Shown here one piece after another: positions 24,743 to 34,341 of a DNA stretch of 64,000 nt (position 1 is the first letter of the stretch; the number at the start of each line of letters is the position of its first letter). Made by a program: the position numbers and the translations under genes. The notes beneath the pieces were generated by a model. The model ran no database searches, was not told the origin of the DNA, and was given only the letters and a program-made list of their open reading frames with translations. The stretch lies in assembly GCA_964630925.1 (NCBI GenBank), contig CAZVZK010000036.1, positions 1-64,000 on the forward strand, written 5' to 3'. Source of the stretch: RGDT01 sp964630925. GTDB taxonomy: Bacteria > Planctomycetota > Planctomycetia > Gemmatales > Gemmataceae.

Positions 24743-25488
24743 GCCCTGCCCCCCTTCAGGCCCTCGTAGCCCTTGGCCTCCAGCTCGATGGCCAGCTCCT
24801 TGCCGCCGCTCTGGACGATACGGCCGTCCGAGAGGATGTGGACGAAGTCGGGGACGATGTAGCTGAGGAGACGCTGATAGTGCGTGATGACGATCATGGA
24901 GCGATGCTCGTTGCGGAGGGCGTTGACGCCGTCGGCGACGATGCGCAGGGCGTCGATGTCGAGGCCGGAGTCGGTCTCGTCGAGGATGCAGAGTTTGGGG
25001 TCGAGCAGGGCCATCTGGAAGATCTCGTTACGTTTCTTCTCGCCGCCGGAGAAGCCCTCGTTGACGGGGCGTTTGAGCAGCTCGTCGGAGAGCTTGACGA
25101 GCCTCGTCTTCTCCTTGACGAGCTTGAGGAACTGGGCGGCGTCGAGGTCGGGCTGGCCGCGGTGCTTGCGGATGGCGTTGACGGCGGCGCGGAGGAAGTA
25201 GGTGTTGGTGACGCCGGGGATCTCGACGGGGTACTGGAAGGCGAGGAAGACGCCCTCGCGGGCGCGTTCCTCGATGTCCATCTCCAGCAGGTCCTTGCCC
25301 TCGTAGGTGACGCTGCCGGCGGTCACGTCGAAGGCATCGCGGCCGGCGAGGACGCCGGCGAGGGTGGACTTGCCGGAGCCGTTGGGCCCCATGATGGCGT
25401 GGACCTCGCCGGGCTTCACGGAGAGGGTGATGCCTTTGAGGATCTCTTTCTCGTCCACGCGGGCGTGGAGGTCTTTGATTTCGAGCAT
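24739..25488 (-). CDS. sufC: Fe-S assembly ATPase SufC
   Basis: This 249-residue ABC-type ATPase begins MLEIKDLHARVDEKEIL. Walker A is GPNGSGKSTL, the signature FSGGEKKRNEI, Walker B LCILDETDSGLD and the H-loop VITHYQRLL. ATP binding by SufC rearranges SufB-SufD to expose the assembly site. The frame is open further upstream but only the ATG at 25488 matches the family. In most suf operons sufC directly follows sufB; here seven genes separate them. Confidence 0.95.
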   Translation of the reverse strand: MLEIKDLHARVDEKEILKGITLSVKPGEVHAIMGPNGSGKSTLAGVLAGRDAFDVTAGSVTYEGKDLLEMDIEERAREGVFLAFQYPVEIPGVTNTYFLRAAVNAIRKHRGQPDLDAAQFLKLVKEKTRLVKLSDELLKRPVNEGFSGGEKKRNEIFQMALLDPKLCILDETDSGLDIDALRIVADGVNALRNEHRSMIVITHYQRLLSYIVPDFVHILSDGRIVQSGGKELAIELEAKGYEGLKGGRA

Positions 25489-25505
25489 GGCTGTTCGCGG
25501 TTGCC

Positions 25506-25754
25506 TTATTGGTGATTGACCTGGAGGACGCGCGCGATGCGGTCCGCCTCTGACACCTCGAAGAAGACGATGAGCGGTGGGGCGACGAGGATACGCGCAC
25601 CGTCGGCGGGCCGGCCCTTGGCGTGGGCGTCCGTCCTCAGCTCGTCGTCGATCATGAGGACGGCCCCGTTCACGGCGGCCCGATCCGGGGCGGCCATCCA
25701 TAGAGCGGCCAGCTCCTGCTCGGCCGATTCGACCCAGACGACGGTGTATCGCAC
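25506..25754 (-). CDS. RelE/ParE-like toxin-family protein, pair 3
   Basis: This 82-residue protein begins MRYTVVWVESAEQELAALW, the usual first strand and helix of the RelE/ParE fold, then has AVNGAVLMIDDELRTDAHAKGRP and a final strand RIARVLQVNHQ. It resembles the other two small proteins of this size in the operon, so the three are paralogues. RelE/ParE members cleave mRNA or poison gyrase, but no activity can be assigned from sequence alone. It follows its presumed antitoxin by 2 bp and precedes sufC by 17 bp. Confidence 0.6.
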   Translation of the reverse strand: MRYTVVWVESAEQELAALWMAAPDRAAVNGAVLMIDDELRTDAHAKGRPADGARILVAPPLIVFFEVSEADRIARVLQVNHQ

Positions 25755-25756
25755 GG

Positions 25757-26002
25757 CTACTTCTCCAGGGCGCGCAGCCGTTCCAGCACCTCGGCGGTGG
25801 TCCGCCCGCCCGCCTCGGCCTTGCGACGCTCGATCACCTCGGGGTCGAATTGCTCCCGCGCCTCGGCATACATCTCGTCCTCGGTCAGCTCGCCGGGGTA
25901 GAAACGGCCGATGACCTTGCCACTCTTGTCGTGGATCACCGTGAAGCCCTTCAGCCCACTGAGGAAGGGCTGAACGCTCTCGTCCGCCGTCACGATTGAC
26001 AT
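25757..26002 (-). CDS. Antitoxin-like protein, pair 3
   Basis: This 81-residue protein begins MSIVTADESVQPFLSGLKGF, then has TVIHDKSGKVIGRFYPGELT and a charged helical tail (EVIERRKAEAGGRTTAEVLERL). The compact N-terminal fold with a charged C-terminal helix fits a toxin-neutralising protein. Homology to the first pair is clear in LSGLKG and GKV.GRFYPG. Start at 26002 is set by GGAGG 6 bases upstream. The gene order, antitoxin before toxin, is typical. Confidence 0.55.
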   Translation of the reverse strand: MSIVTADESVQPFLSGLKGFTVIHDKSGKVIGRFYPGELTEDEMYAEAREQFDPEVIERRKAEAGGRTTAEVLERLRALEK

Positions 26003-26015
26003 GACACTCCTCCGT

Positions 26016-26675
26016 TCAGTCCGCATCCTGGATGACGATCAGTGTGAAATCATCTTGAAACGTGCCGCTGCCCTTGAGACGGGCGGCGTTCTGTAACTCT
26101 TGAACGAGGTCGGGGCCATTGTGCGTCTTCGCCGTGTCGATGAGGCGCTCCCAGCCGACGTACTTCCAGACGCCGTCGGACATGACGAGGAGCTTCCACG
26201 GCGGGGCCAGCTCTGCGGCGAAGGGGATGAAGAACGTCTCCCCGGAGCCGACAGGTGGATCCTTCCATTGATCGCGGGTCAACTCATGCAAGCGGCCCTG
26301 CCCGTCGATGGCGAGGACTGCGCTGTCTCCGCAGGATGCCCCGCTCACCTCGTTGCCTCGGATCGAGAGCCCGATCAGCGTCGTGAATCCCGCTTCCTTG
26401 TCGGCCCGGACAACACCATCAACGGCGAGGAGGGTCGCGGTCCAGCCGCGATCCATGAGGACCATCGAGGAAATCAAGGCAGCGGAATCAAACGCCGCCC
26501 GGACGGCGAGGGCCGAGGCGGGGCCGCCGCCGGGCTGGCCGCCCATGCCGTCCGCCAGGGCGACGAGGAGGACACTGCCGTCGGCGGGATGCGGGCGCAC
26601 GCCGAACGAGTCCTCGTTGACGGGGTGGCCTCCGGCTTCGGTGAAGGTGTGGATGTGGAACACAGGGTCGCTCAC
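26016..26675 (-). CDS. PP2C-type protein phosphatase
   Basis: This 219-residue metal-dependent Ser/Thr phosphatase has the expected motifs: VNEDSFGV, ALADGMGGQPGGGPAS, GDSAVLAI and a final DDFTLIVI. These give the aspartates that bind two Mg/Mn ions. There is no membrane segment or sensor domain, so it is a minimal cytosolic phosphatase. Its ATG overlaps the stop of the preceding toxin-like gene by 4 bp (ATGA) and 13 bp separate its stop from antitoxin-like gene 3. No cognate kinase lies in this operon; the nearest is at 48580. Possible targets are the neighbouring small proteins or the SUF machinery, but this is inference. Confidence 0.85.
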   Translation of the reverse strand: MSDPVFHIHTFTEAGGHPVNEDSFGVRPHPADGSVLLVALADGMGGQPGGGPASALAVRAAFDSAALISSMVLMDRGWTATLLAVDGVVRADKEAGFTTLIGLSIRGNEVSGASCGDSAVLAIDGQGRLHELTRDQWKDPPVGSGETFFIPFAAELAPPWKLLVMSDGVWKYVGWERLIDTAKTHNGPDLVQELQNAARLKGSGTFQDDFTLIVIQDAD

Positions 26676-26923
26676 TGAATGACCTTGAAGGCAACGATGT
26701 AAACCTTGCAGTCGCCAGCATCGAGCTCGTACAGTGCCGCGAGCGGGTCGTCGGAGTAGATCCGCGCGGTGCCGAATTCAATGCCCTTGATTGGGGCGTC
26801 CACCTTCAATTCGGCCTCGATCCTGTCTGCCGAGTCGGTGACCGCCTGCTGATCGTCCGCGGCGTTCCAGATGTTGGCGAGGTCGCGGAGGGCGGATTTC
26901 ATCGGGATGACCGTCCACCTCAT
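26672..26923 (-). CDS. RelE/ParE-like toxin-family protein, pair 2
   Basis: This 83-residue protein begins MRWTVIPMKSALRDLANIW and contains AVTDSADRIEAELKVDAPIKG, aligning with the two other small proteins, though it is the most divergent. It may have lost catalytic residues; I cannot judge this without alignment. The start overlaps its antitoxin-like partner by 4 bp, and its stop overlaps the phosphatase start by 4 bp, so it is translationally linked on both sides. Confidence 0.5.
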   Translation of the reverse strand: MRWTVIPMKSALRDLANIWNAADDQQAVTDSADRIEAELKVDAPIKGIEFGTARIYSDDPLAALYELDAGDCKVYIVAFKVIQ

Positions 26924-27171
26924 CTCGTCTCCCCACCTTGGAGCCGTTTCCAGAGCTCGGAGAAAGGTTCCCCCGGCTCTTTGGAGGCGGGATCGCGCTT
27001 GATCGCTTCCAGGTCATCCAGCGTGAACGGGTTCCGAGCGGCCATCTCCTCGGTGCTCATCGTGCGGCGGAACTTGCCGATCTCCTTGCCGCTCCGGTCG
27101 CGCAGCACGACCTCCCCCTTCGTGGAAGCGAGGGCGGCGGCGACGGCATCATCGAGAACCAATTCGCTCAT
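26920..27171 (-). CDS. Antitoxin-like protein, pair 2
   Basis: This 83-residue protein begins MSELVLDDAVAAAL, then has VVLRDRSGKEIGKFRRTMS and a long helical tail (EPFSELWKRLQ). It is related to the other antitoxin-like proteins through the D..G..IG.F core but has a different C-terminus, as expected if the tails give partner specificity. The start at 27171 follows GGAGG; an upstream in-frame ATG at 27204 has no ribosome site. Confidence 0.5.
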   Translation of the reverse strand: MSELVLDDAVAAALASTKGEVVLRDRSGKEIGKFRRTMSTEEMAARNPFTLDDLEAIKRDPASKEPGEPFSELWKRLQGGETR

Positions 27172-27207
27172 GGCGTGCCTCCAGTTCGGCCGAGTGGCGC
27201 CCACCGG

Positions 27208-27477
27208 TCATTCCTCGGCCGCGGGCGGGACGATGGCGTATTGCAGGATCTCCGCGAGGCGGTCTTCGACGGAGACGGAGTAGAACACGAGGAGGACACC
27301 AAGTCTGAAGATCCGATCCCCGTCGCAGGGTCGGCCTTTCGTGTGGGCGTCGTCGCGCAACTCCCGGTCAATGAGGTTCGAGTCGCGCGTGACCGCCGCC
27401 GAATCCGGGCCGGCATCGTTGTAGATCCTCGCGAGCTCCGCCTCCGCGGATGGGGACACGGTGACGGTGAATCTCAC
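27208..27477 (-). CDS. RelE/ParE-like toxin-family protein, pair 1
   Basis: This 89-residue protein starts at GTG 27477, overlapping its partner's stop by 4 bp (GTGA). It begins VRFTVTVSPSAEAELARIY and has AAVTRDSNLIDRELRDDAHTKGRP, very close to pair 3. The last strand (RLAEILQYAIV) completes a RelE/ParE-like fold. An extended upstream frame to 27564 is rejected because it runs over the antitoxin-like gene. Confidence 0.6.
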   Translation of the reverse strand: MRFTVTVSPSAEAELARIYNDAGPDSAAVTRDSNLIDRELRDDAHTKGRPCDGDRIFRLGVLLVFYSVSVEDRLAEILQYAIVPPAAEE

Positions 27478-27731
27478 GGCCGCGCCTCCCCGGCCTGAAT
27501 CCGAGCCATCACCTCGGCGAGCGGCCTGCCCTTGCCCGCCTCCGCCACCTTGCGCCGCTTGCACTCGGCGATGTCGAGGAATTCATGCGCGTTCGCGTAG
27601 ACCTCCTCGTCGGTCATCGCGCCGGGGTAGAAGCGGCCCACCACCTTGCCGCCCTTGTCGCGCACGACGGTGAGCCCTTTCAGCCCAGAGAGCAAGGCCA
27701 GCGCATTGTCGTCCAACGTTACTTCACTCAT
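27474..27731 (-). CDS. Antitoxin-like protein, pair 1
   Basis: This 85-residue protein begins MSEVTLDDNALALLSGLKGL and has TVVRDKGGKVVGRFYPGAMT and a charged tail (ECKRRKVAEAGKGRPLAEVM). It lies 12 bp after sufB with GGGAGGGG just before its start, so it is the first gene of the block inserted between sufB and sufC. It is a close paralogue of the protein at 25757. Confidence 0.55.
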   Translation of the reverse strand: MSEVTLDDNALALLSGLKGLTVVRDKGGKVVGRFYPGAMTDEEVYANAHEFLDIAECKRRKVAEAGKGRPLAEVMARIQAGEARP

Positions 27732-27743
27732 GACACCCCTCCC

Positions 27744-30290
<2,547 letters not shown>

Positions 30291-30310
30291 GTTGCGCTCG
30301 TCTTCCGTGT

Positions 30311-30814
30311 TCAGGAGTTCAACCGGGCGGGGCCGAGGGTGAGCAACTTCTCGCCGCGGGGCAGGCCGGCCTGGAGCTGGCGGACGATGGGGAGGTCGCC
30401 GGTGAGGAGGTCTTGCAGGGTGACCTGGTCGAGGATGTGCCGCATCCACCCCTCCAGGGCCTCCCACAGGCCGCGAAGGCCGCAGCCGCCGCGGTGGACG
30501 CAGGGCCCGCTGGTCTCGGGGCCGGCGTGCTTCTCGCAGTAGCCGTCGCCCTCGAAGAGGGGCTCGCCGAGGGCGAGGAGGGCCGTCCCCAGGCGGATCT
30601 CTGAGGGTGGGCTGGTGAGGCGGTAGCCGCCGGTGCGTCCGCGTTCGGCCTCGACGAGGCCCTGCTGACGGAGGAGGGTGAGGAGTTTGCCGGCGTAGGA
30701 GGGGGACAGGTCCTCCGCCGAGGCGATCTCCGGGATGGTGAGCGGCCCGCCGCCGGCGCGTGCGAGGCGCAGCAGGCAACGCACGCCGTACTCTTCCTGC
30801 GCCGAGATCTTCAT
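30311..30814 (-). CDS. Rrf2-family Fe-S-type transcription regulator
   Basis: This 167-residue protein begins MKISAQEEYGVRCLLRLA, followed by the winged helix (LTIPEIASAEDLSPSYAGKLLTLL, in two parts) and wing residues RGRTGGYRL. Three cysteines at 93, 105 and 111 are placed like the cluster ligands of IscR/SufR-type regulators, though the first spacing (11 residues) is longer than the IscR spacing. It should sense Fe-S status and control the suf genes that follow. GGGGGG before the ATG may serve as ribosome site. It is the first gene of the operon. Confidence 0.9.
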   Translation of the reverse strand: MKISAQEEYGVRCLLRLARAGGGPLTIPEIASAEDLSPSYAGKLLTLLRQQGLVEAERGRTGGYRLTSPPSEIRLGTALLALGEPLFEGDGYCEKHAGPETSGPCVHRGGCGLRGLWEALEGWMRHILDQVTLQDLLTGDLPIVRQLQAGLPRGEKLLTLGPARLNS

Positions 30815-30835
30815 GCGGCTCCCCCCCACTCCGAG

Positions 30836-30869
30836 AGTGATTGTAGGGGAATCACTACTTTTTTGTCAA
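30836..30869 (-). promoter_or_regulatory. suf operon promoter with overlapping operator dyad
   Basis: On the reverse strand TTGACA (30869-30864) and TACAAT (30845-30840) are separated by 18 bp, close to sigma-70 consensus. A perfect inverted repeat AGTGATT-n7-AATCACT covers 30836-30856, spanning the -10 and part of the spacer. This is where a repressor would block polymerase. It lies 22 bp before the rrf2-family start codon, which suggests autoregulation. Confidence 0.75.
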
Positions 30870-31242
30870 GAATAGGGAGGGGGTGGAGGCCATTGTTGAG
30901 TGGGGGGAGGGGGCCGCCCGGGGCGTCCGCGTCCGCTACCAGTGCCGGGCGGCCCTGTTGTGCATTCGTCCGCTGACGCGGAACCGGTGAGCGGCCCGTT
31001 CCGTTCTCGGCTCCCGCTGATGACCCGAGCCGGGAAGGCCCGGAGCCCGATCTCGGCTCCCGCTGACGGCCGATGACCTGAACGAGCTGGCCCCCTGCAC
31101 CATGCACGAGCGGTCCACGCCGAGGACGCGGTGGGGACAGCTTTTCCATGCCCTCTCCGCTCCGCCTGCGCTCCGGCCAGCTCGTCGGCGGGCTCCGCCC
31201 TTCTTCCGACTCGCGGCCTGCGCTCCGGCTCCGCTTGCCGAA
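30870..31242. other. Intergenic region, no gene recognised
   Basis: This 373-bp stretch is GC-rich and lies between the suf promoter and the end of the SUMF1 gene. It holds a 15-bp direct repeat, CTCGGCTCCCGCTGA, at 31006-31020 and 31052-31066. Short open frames here lack ribosome sites and homology. Confidence 0.5.
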
Positions 31243-32229
31243 CTACCCGGACGGAACCAGGGCGGCCCGGAACCCCATGCTGAAGTTCCGGCTCGCCGGG
31301 GTGTACCAGTTGCGGCGCGCTGAACGGCAATTCCAGCCGTTATTGATCCAGCCGCCGCCCCGGAGCACCCGGTCCGAGCCCTCTTCCGGCCCCGTGGGGT
31401 CTGTCACCACTCCTGCCGGGTAGTCGCCGTACCAGTCACCGCACCACTCCCACACGTTGCCGTGCATGTCGTGCAGTCCGAAGGCGTTCGGCGGGTATGA
31501 CCCCACGGCGCAGGTCCGTTCAAGGCCGGAGTCGTGGAAATTCGCCTGGGTCTTGCCGAGGGTGTCGCCGAAGTGGAATGGCTTTGAAGCAAGCCCCCCT
31601 CGGCAGGAATACTCCCACTCCGCCTCCGTCGGCAGGCGGTACAGGCGTCGTTCCCGCCTCTCTCCCGCCAGCGCCGACAGCCTCTCACAGAACCCCGCCG
31701 CGTCCCCCCATGAGACGGTCTCCACCGGGAACGACGAGGTGTCCATCTTCTTCACCTTCGCCTTGCCGCCGCCCTTTTTTGAGAAGTGGCTCGGATTCTT
31801 GCCCATCACCGCCTGATACTGCCCCTGTGTCACCGGATGGACGCCCAGCCAGAACGCACGCGTCAACGTCACCTCGTGCCGCACCTCGTCCTCGGAGCGA
31901 TCCGCCTCGTCCTCGGGCGATCCCATCCAGAACGTGCCGGGCGGGATCAGCACGAAGCGCATGCCGATGCTGTTGACGACCTCCGGCACGCACGGACGCA
32001 CCCCGCCGGCGATCAGCTCGCGGACACGCTGCTCGGCGGAGGCACGGCACGCTGACGCCGTGCCGCTCGCCTGATCCATCCCACGCAGGCGGCGGGTGAG
32101 GCGCAGCAGCTCGGCACGCTCGGATTCGCCCTGCTCCTCCAGGCGGTCGGCGACGGCCAGCCACAGGACTTCCTCGTCGGGCGTCCGGGCGAGGCACGTC
32201 AGCAGCCGGGACAGCTCGGGGTCATGCAT
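31243..32229 (-). CDS. SUMF1/formylglycine-generating-enzyme-like protein with repeat-companion N-terminus
   Basis: The 328-residue protein begins MHDPELSRLLTCLARTPDEE, a short repeat-companion (TIGR02996-type) module frequent in Gemmataceae. From about residue 85 a SUMF1 domain follows, with IPPGTFWMGSPEDE, HPVTQGQYQAVMG, YRLPTEAEWEYSCRGG, NAFGLHDMHGNVWEWCGDWY and a RVLRGGGW end. Family members make formylglycine on sulfatases or act as non-catalytic binding domains; no sulfatase is adjacent. The start at 32229 was chosen because it begins the conserved module. Confidence 0.9.
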   Translation of the reverse strand: MHDPELSRLLTCLARTPDEEVLWLAVADRLEEQGESERAELLRLTRRLRGMDQASGTASACRASAEQRVRELIAGGVRPCVPEVVNSIGMRFVLIPPGTFWMGSPEDEADRSEDEVRHEVTLTRAFWLGVHPVTQGQYQAVMGKNPSHFSKKGGGKAKVKKMDTSSFPVETVSWGDAAGFCERLSALAGERRERRLYRLPTEAEWEYSCRGGLASKPFHFGDTLGKTQANFHDSGLERTCAVGSYPPNAFGLHDMHGNVWEWCGDWYGDYPAGVVTDPTGPEEGSDRVLRGGGWINNGWNCRSARRNWYTPASRNFSMGFRAALVPSG

Positions 32230-32329
32230 GGCATGTCGGCCTCTTCGGAAGGGGCGCGGAGCCTTCCGGTCCATGCTATCACCCGGGCCGGTGGGGCACT
32301 CGCCTCGCCCGCCACCCGCCCGATCGGAG

Positions 32330-32335
32330 TACAAT
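32330..32335 (+). promoter_or_regulatory. Possible -10 element giving a leaderless transcript
   Basis: TACAAT ends 7 bases before the ATG of the next gene and no Shine-Dalgarno sequence intervenes. No clear -35 is seen. Confidence 0.35.
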
Positions 32336-32342
32336 CCCCGAC

Positions 32343-33011
32343 ATGCCCCCACACCCCCTGCCCCTGGCCGAGACGCCCGCCGCCCGGCGGCTCGTCCGCG
32401 AGCTGTTCCGCCACCCTCCGTGGGCGCATCACCCCACCTGCCGCTGCTTCGACGGGCACCTCCTCCGCATCGGGCGGCTCGCGCTCTGTCTGGGCTGCAC
32501 CTGCCTGGCGGCGGGCCTCATCACCGGCGGGGTCGCCTTGCTGTGGGCGTGGCGGCACGAGCCGTGGCTCCTGCACCCGTGGGCCGTCTTCGGGGTGGGC
32601 CTGCTGTTGTTCGTGCCGACGCTCGTTCAGCCCTTCTGGCAGCACAAGGGGTTCAAGGCGGCGTCACGCTTCGCCCTGGGGCTGTGCCTGCCGTGCGTCC
32701 TCACCGCGGGGCTGATCCTGCCGCCGCTGTCGGCCCTCGGCTGGCTGGCGCGGGCGGGGTTCGTGGCCTTCTTCCTCGCCACCTACCGCTTCGCGTCCTG
32801 GCTGCGGCGGCGCTACACGCCGGACCCGTGCGCGACGTGCCCGCACGGACGCTACCCGTTCTGCGCCGACAACCTGCCCCGCGTCCGCCGCCTGATCACG
32901 TCCTCGGGGGCGGGGGAGTTCGCCGAGGGGTTACGGCGGCTGATCGACGAGTCGCCCGAGGGGGCGGCGGCGGCGCTGGAGGCGCTGGACGCGGCCCGGA
33001 CCTCGCCTTGA
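32343..33011 (+). CDS. DUF2085-like cysteine-rich membrane protein
   Basis: This 222-residue protein has about four transmembrane segments (for example LAAGLITGGVALLWAW and AVFGVGLLLFVPTLV). Cysteine motifs HPTCRCFDGH and LALCLGCTC resemble the DUF2085 pattern, and a second set (DPCATCPHGRYPFC) follows the last membrane segment. The cysteines could bind metal or form disulfides. Function is unknown. No ribosome site is obvious, and a -10-like hexamer lies just before the start codon. Confidence 0.6.
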   Translation: MPPHPLPLAETPAARRLVRELFRHPPWAHHPTCRCFDGHLLRIGRLALCLGCTCLAAGLITGGVALLWAWRHEPWLLHPWAVFGVGLLLFVPTLVQPFWQHKGFKAASRFALGLCLPCVLTAGLILPPLSALGWLARAGFVAFFLATYRFASWLRRRYTPDPCATCPHGRYPFCADNLPRVRRLITSSGAGEFAEGLRRLIDESPEGAAAALEALDAARTSP

Positions 33012-33037
33012 CCCGCTCTGGCGGGTGCTGGTATAAC
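33008..33037 (+). promoter_or_regulatory. Predicted promoter for the secreted protein at 33116
   Basis: TTGACC (33008-33013) and TATAAC (33032-33037) are separated by 18 bp. The -35 overlaps the end of the DUF2085-like gene. Confidence 0.6.
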
Positions 33038-33115
33038 GCCCATACGGGACGGAGCGCGCCAGGGACGGCACGCGCCTGGAAACATGGACGGTATTCGCGA
33101 AGAGGGGGGCAGCCG

Positions 33116-33916
33116 ATGGCCGGCGAGCGAGTCAGGTTCGTGGCGTTGGCCCTGGGTCTGGGCCTGATCGGCGGGCTGGCCGCCTACGCGCAGACCATCC
33201 CGACCAACCCGAACGAGCGGCACGTCCCGCCGGGCGTCAACGTCGAGGACGACTTCGTCGCCAAGACGGGCAAGCTGTGGGTCCTGGACTTCACCTTCAA
33301 GAACCCGCGGACGATCACGGTGAACATCCCCGGCAAGGGGAACCGCGTCGTGTGGTACCTGCGCTATCAGGTCATCAACTACTCGGCGGAGCCGCGGACG
33401 TTCGTCCCCGACTTCGAGCTGGTGACGCACGACAAGGGCATGGTGTACACCGACCAGATCCTGCCCAGCGCGATGGAGGAGATCAAGAAGCTGGAGGACC
33501 CGACCGGCTTCTACAAGATCAAGAATTCGGTGACCATCGCCGCCGAGCCGATCCCGGTCAGCTCGCGCAAGGCCGACCCGCGCTTCGTCACCGGCGTGGC
33601 CACCTGGATCGACCCCAACGAGGTCGAGCCGGACGACGACGCCGACACCAAGGCCAAGAAGAAGTCGCGGGCCAAGCTGGCCGACAGCAACCGCTACAGC
33701 ATCTTCGTGGCCGGGCTGTCGAACGGGTTCACGCTCACCGACGACCCGGCGCCCGGCGCGAAGGGGCAGATCGTCCGCCGCAAGACCCTGCAGCTGACGT
33801 TCCAGCGTCTGGGCGACAAGTTCGCGGGTGCGGACTCGATCCGGTTCCGCGCCCCGGCGACCTGGATCTACCGGGCGTCCAAGGTGAAGCTGGACATCCC
33901 GGCCCCGGTCAAGTAA
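33116..33916 (+). CDS. Secreted protein of unknown function (planctomycete type)
   Basis: This 266-residue protein has a signal peptide (FVALALGLGLIGGLAAYAQ). The mature part is beta-rich with no domain I recognise; noticeable segments are LWVLDFTFKNPRTITVNIPG and TFVPDFELVTHDKGMVYTDQ. A charged loop (EPDDDADTKAKKKSRAK) sits near residue 180. GAGGGGGG precedes the ATG at 33116. It is 47 bp upstream of rpmA and might be read into it. Confidence 0.7.
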   Translation: MAGERVRFVALALGLGLIGGLAAYAQTIPTNPNERHVPPGVNVEDDFVAKTGKLWVLDFTFKNPRTITVNIPGKGNRVVWYLRYQVINYSAEPRTFVPDFELVTHDKGMVYTDQILPSAMEEIKKLEDPTGFYKIKNSVTIAAEPIPVSSRKADPRFVTGVATWIDPNEVEPDDDADTKAKKKSRAKLADSNRYSIFVAGLSNGFTLTDDPAPGAKGQIVRRKTLQLTFQRLGDKFAGADSIRFRAPATWIYRASKVKLDIPAPVK

Positions 33917-33963
33917 GATCACGTTTTCCCGACAGATTCCACACCCTGAAGGCGGATAGGACG

Positions 33964-34218
33964 ATGGCTCACAAGAAAGGCCAAGGCTCGTCGAAGAACG
34001 GCCGCGAGTCGCACAGCCAGCGGCTCGGCATCAAGGTTTTCGGGGGCGGCCCCGTCAAGGCCGGCGGCATCATCGTCCGCCAGCGTGGCACCCGCTTCCA
34101 CCCGGGCCGCAACGTCAAGCGCGCCAAGGACGACTCGCTGTTCTCGCTGGTCGAGGGGCACGTCCAGTTCGAGTGCGGCGGCACCCGCATCAGCGTCATC
34201 CCGGCCCCCGCGGAATGA
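33964..34218 (+). CDS. rpmA: 50S ribosomal protein L27
   Basis: This 84-residue protein begins MAHKKGQGSSKNGRESHSQR, and ends normally for bL27. The N-terminal tail reaches the peptidyl transferase centre of the ribosome. Nearly all bacteria place rplU (L21) just upstream, but here the upstream gene is the unknown secreted protein. An intrinsic terminator follows 23 bp after the stop. Confidence 0.97.
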   Translation: MAHKKGQGSSKNGRESHSQRLGIKVFGGGPVKAGGIIVRQRGTRFHPGRNVKRAKDDSLFSLVEGHVQFECGGTRISVIPAPAE

Positions 34219-34241
34219 CCGCCGGCGAGTGCGAACACTTC

Positions 34242-34277
34242 AGGCCCTCCGGCCAGTCCGGAGGGCCTGTTTGTTCC
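34242..34277 (+). terminator. Intrinsic terminator after rpmA
   Basis: An 11-bp perfect stem, AGGCCCTCCGG (34242-34252) with CCGGAGGGCCT (34258-34268), has a 5-nt loop and is followed by GTTTGTT. Confidence 0.85.
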
Positions 34278-34310
34278 ACCGCGCACGATGCCCGATATCG
34301 CGTGGCCGCC

Positions 34311-34316
34311 TATAAT
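34311..34316 (+). promoter_or_regulatory. -10 element for the DUF971-mrp genes
   Basis: A perfect TATAAT lies after the rpmA terminator; the -35 is weak. Transcription should begin near 34324, leaving an 18-nt leader that contains GAGGAGG before the ATG at 34342, or no leader if the in-frame ATG at 34324 is used. Confidence 0.55.
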
Positions 34317-34341
34317 GGCGCACATGGGCGAGGAGGCGGTC

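Noticed and set aside
25489..25701. N-terminal extension of SufC
   Set aside because: It overlaps the toxin-like gene and lacks similarity to SufC; the ATG at 25488 fits the family length.
30291..30779. N-terminal extension of SufB
   Set aside because: It runs over the Rrf2-family gene in another frame and is Pro/Arg-rich.
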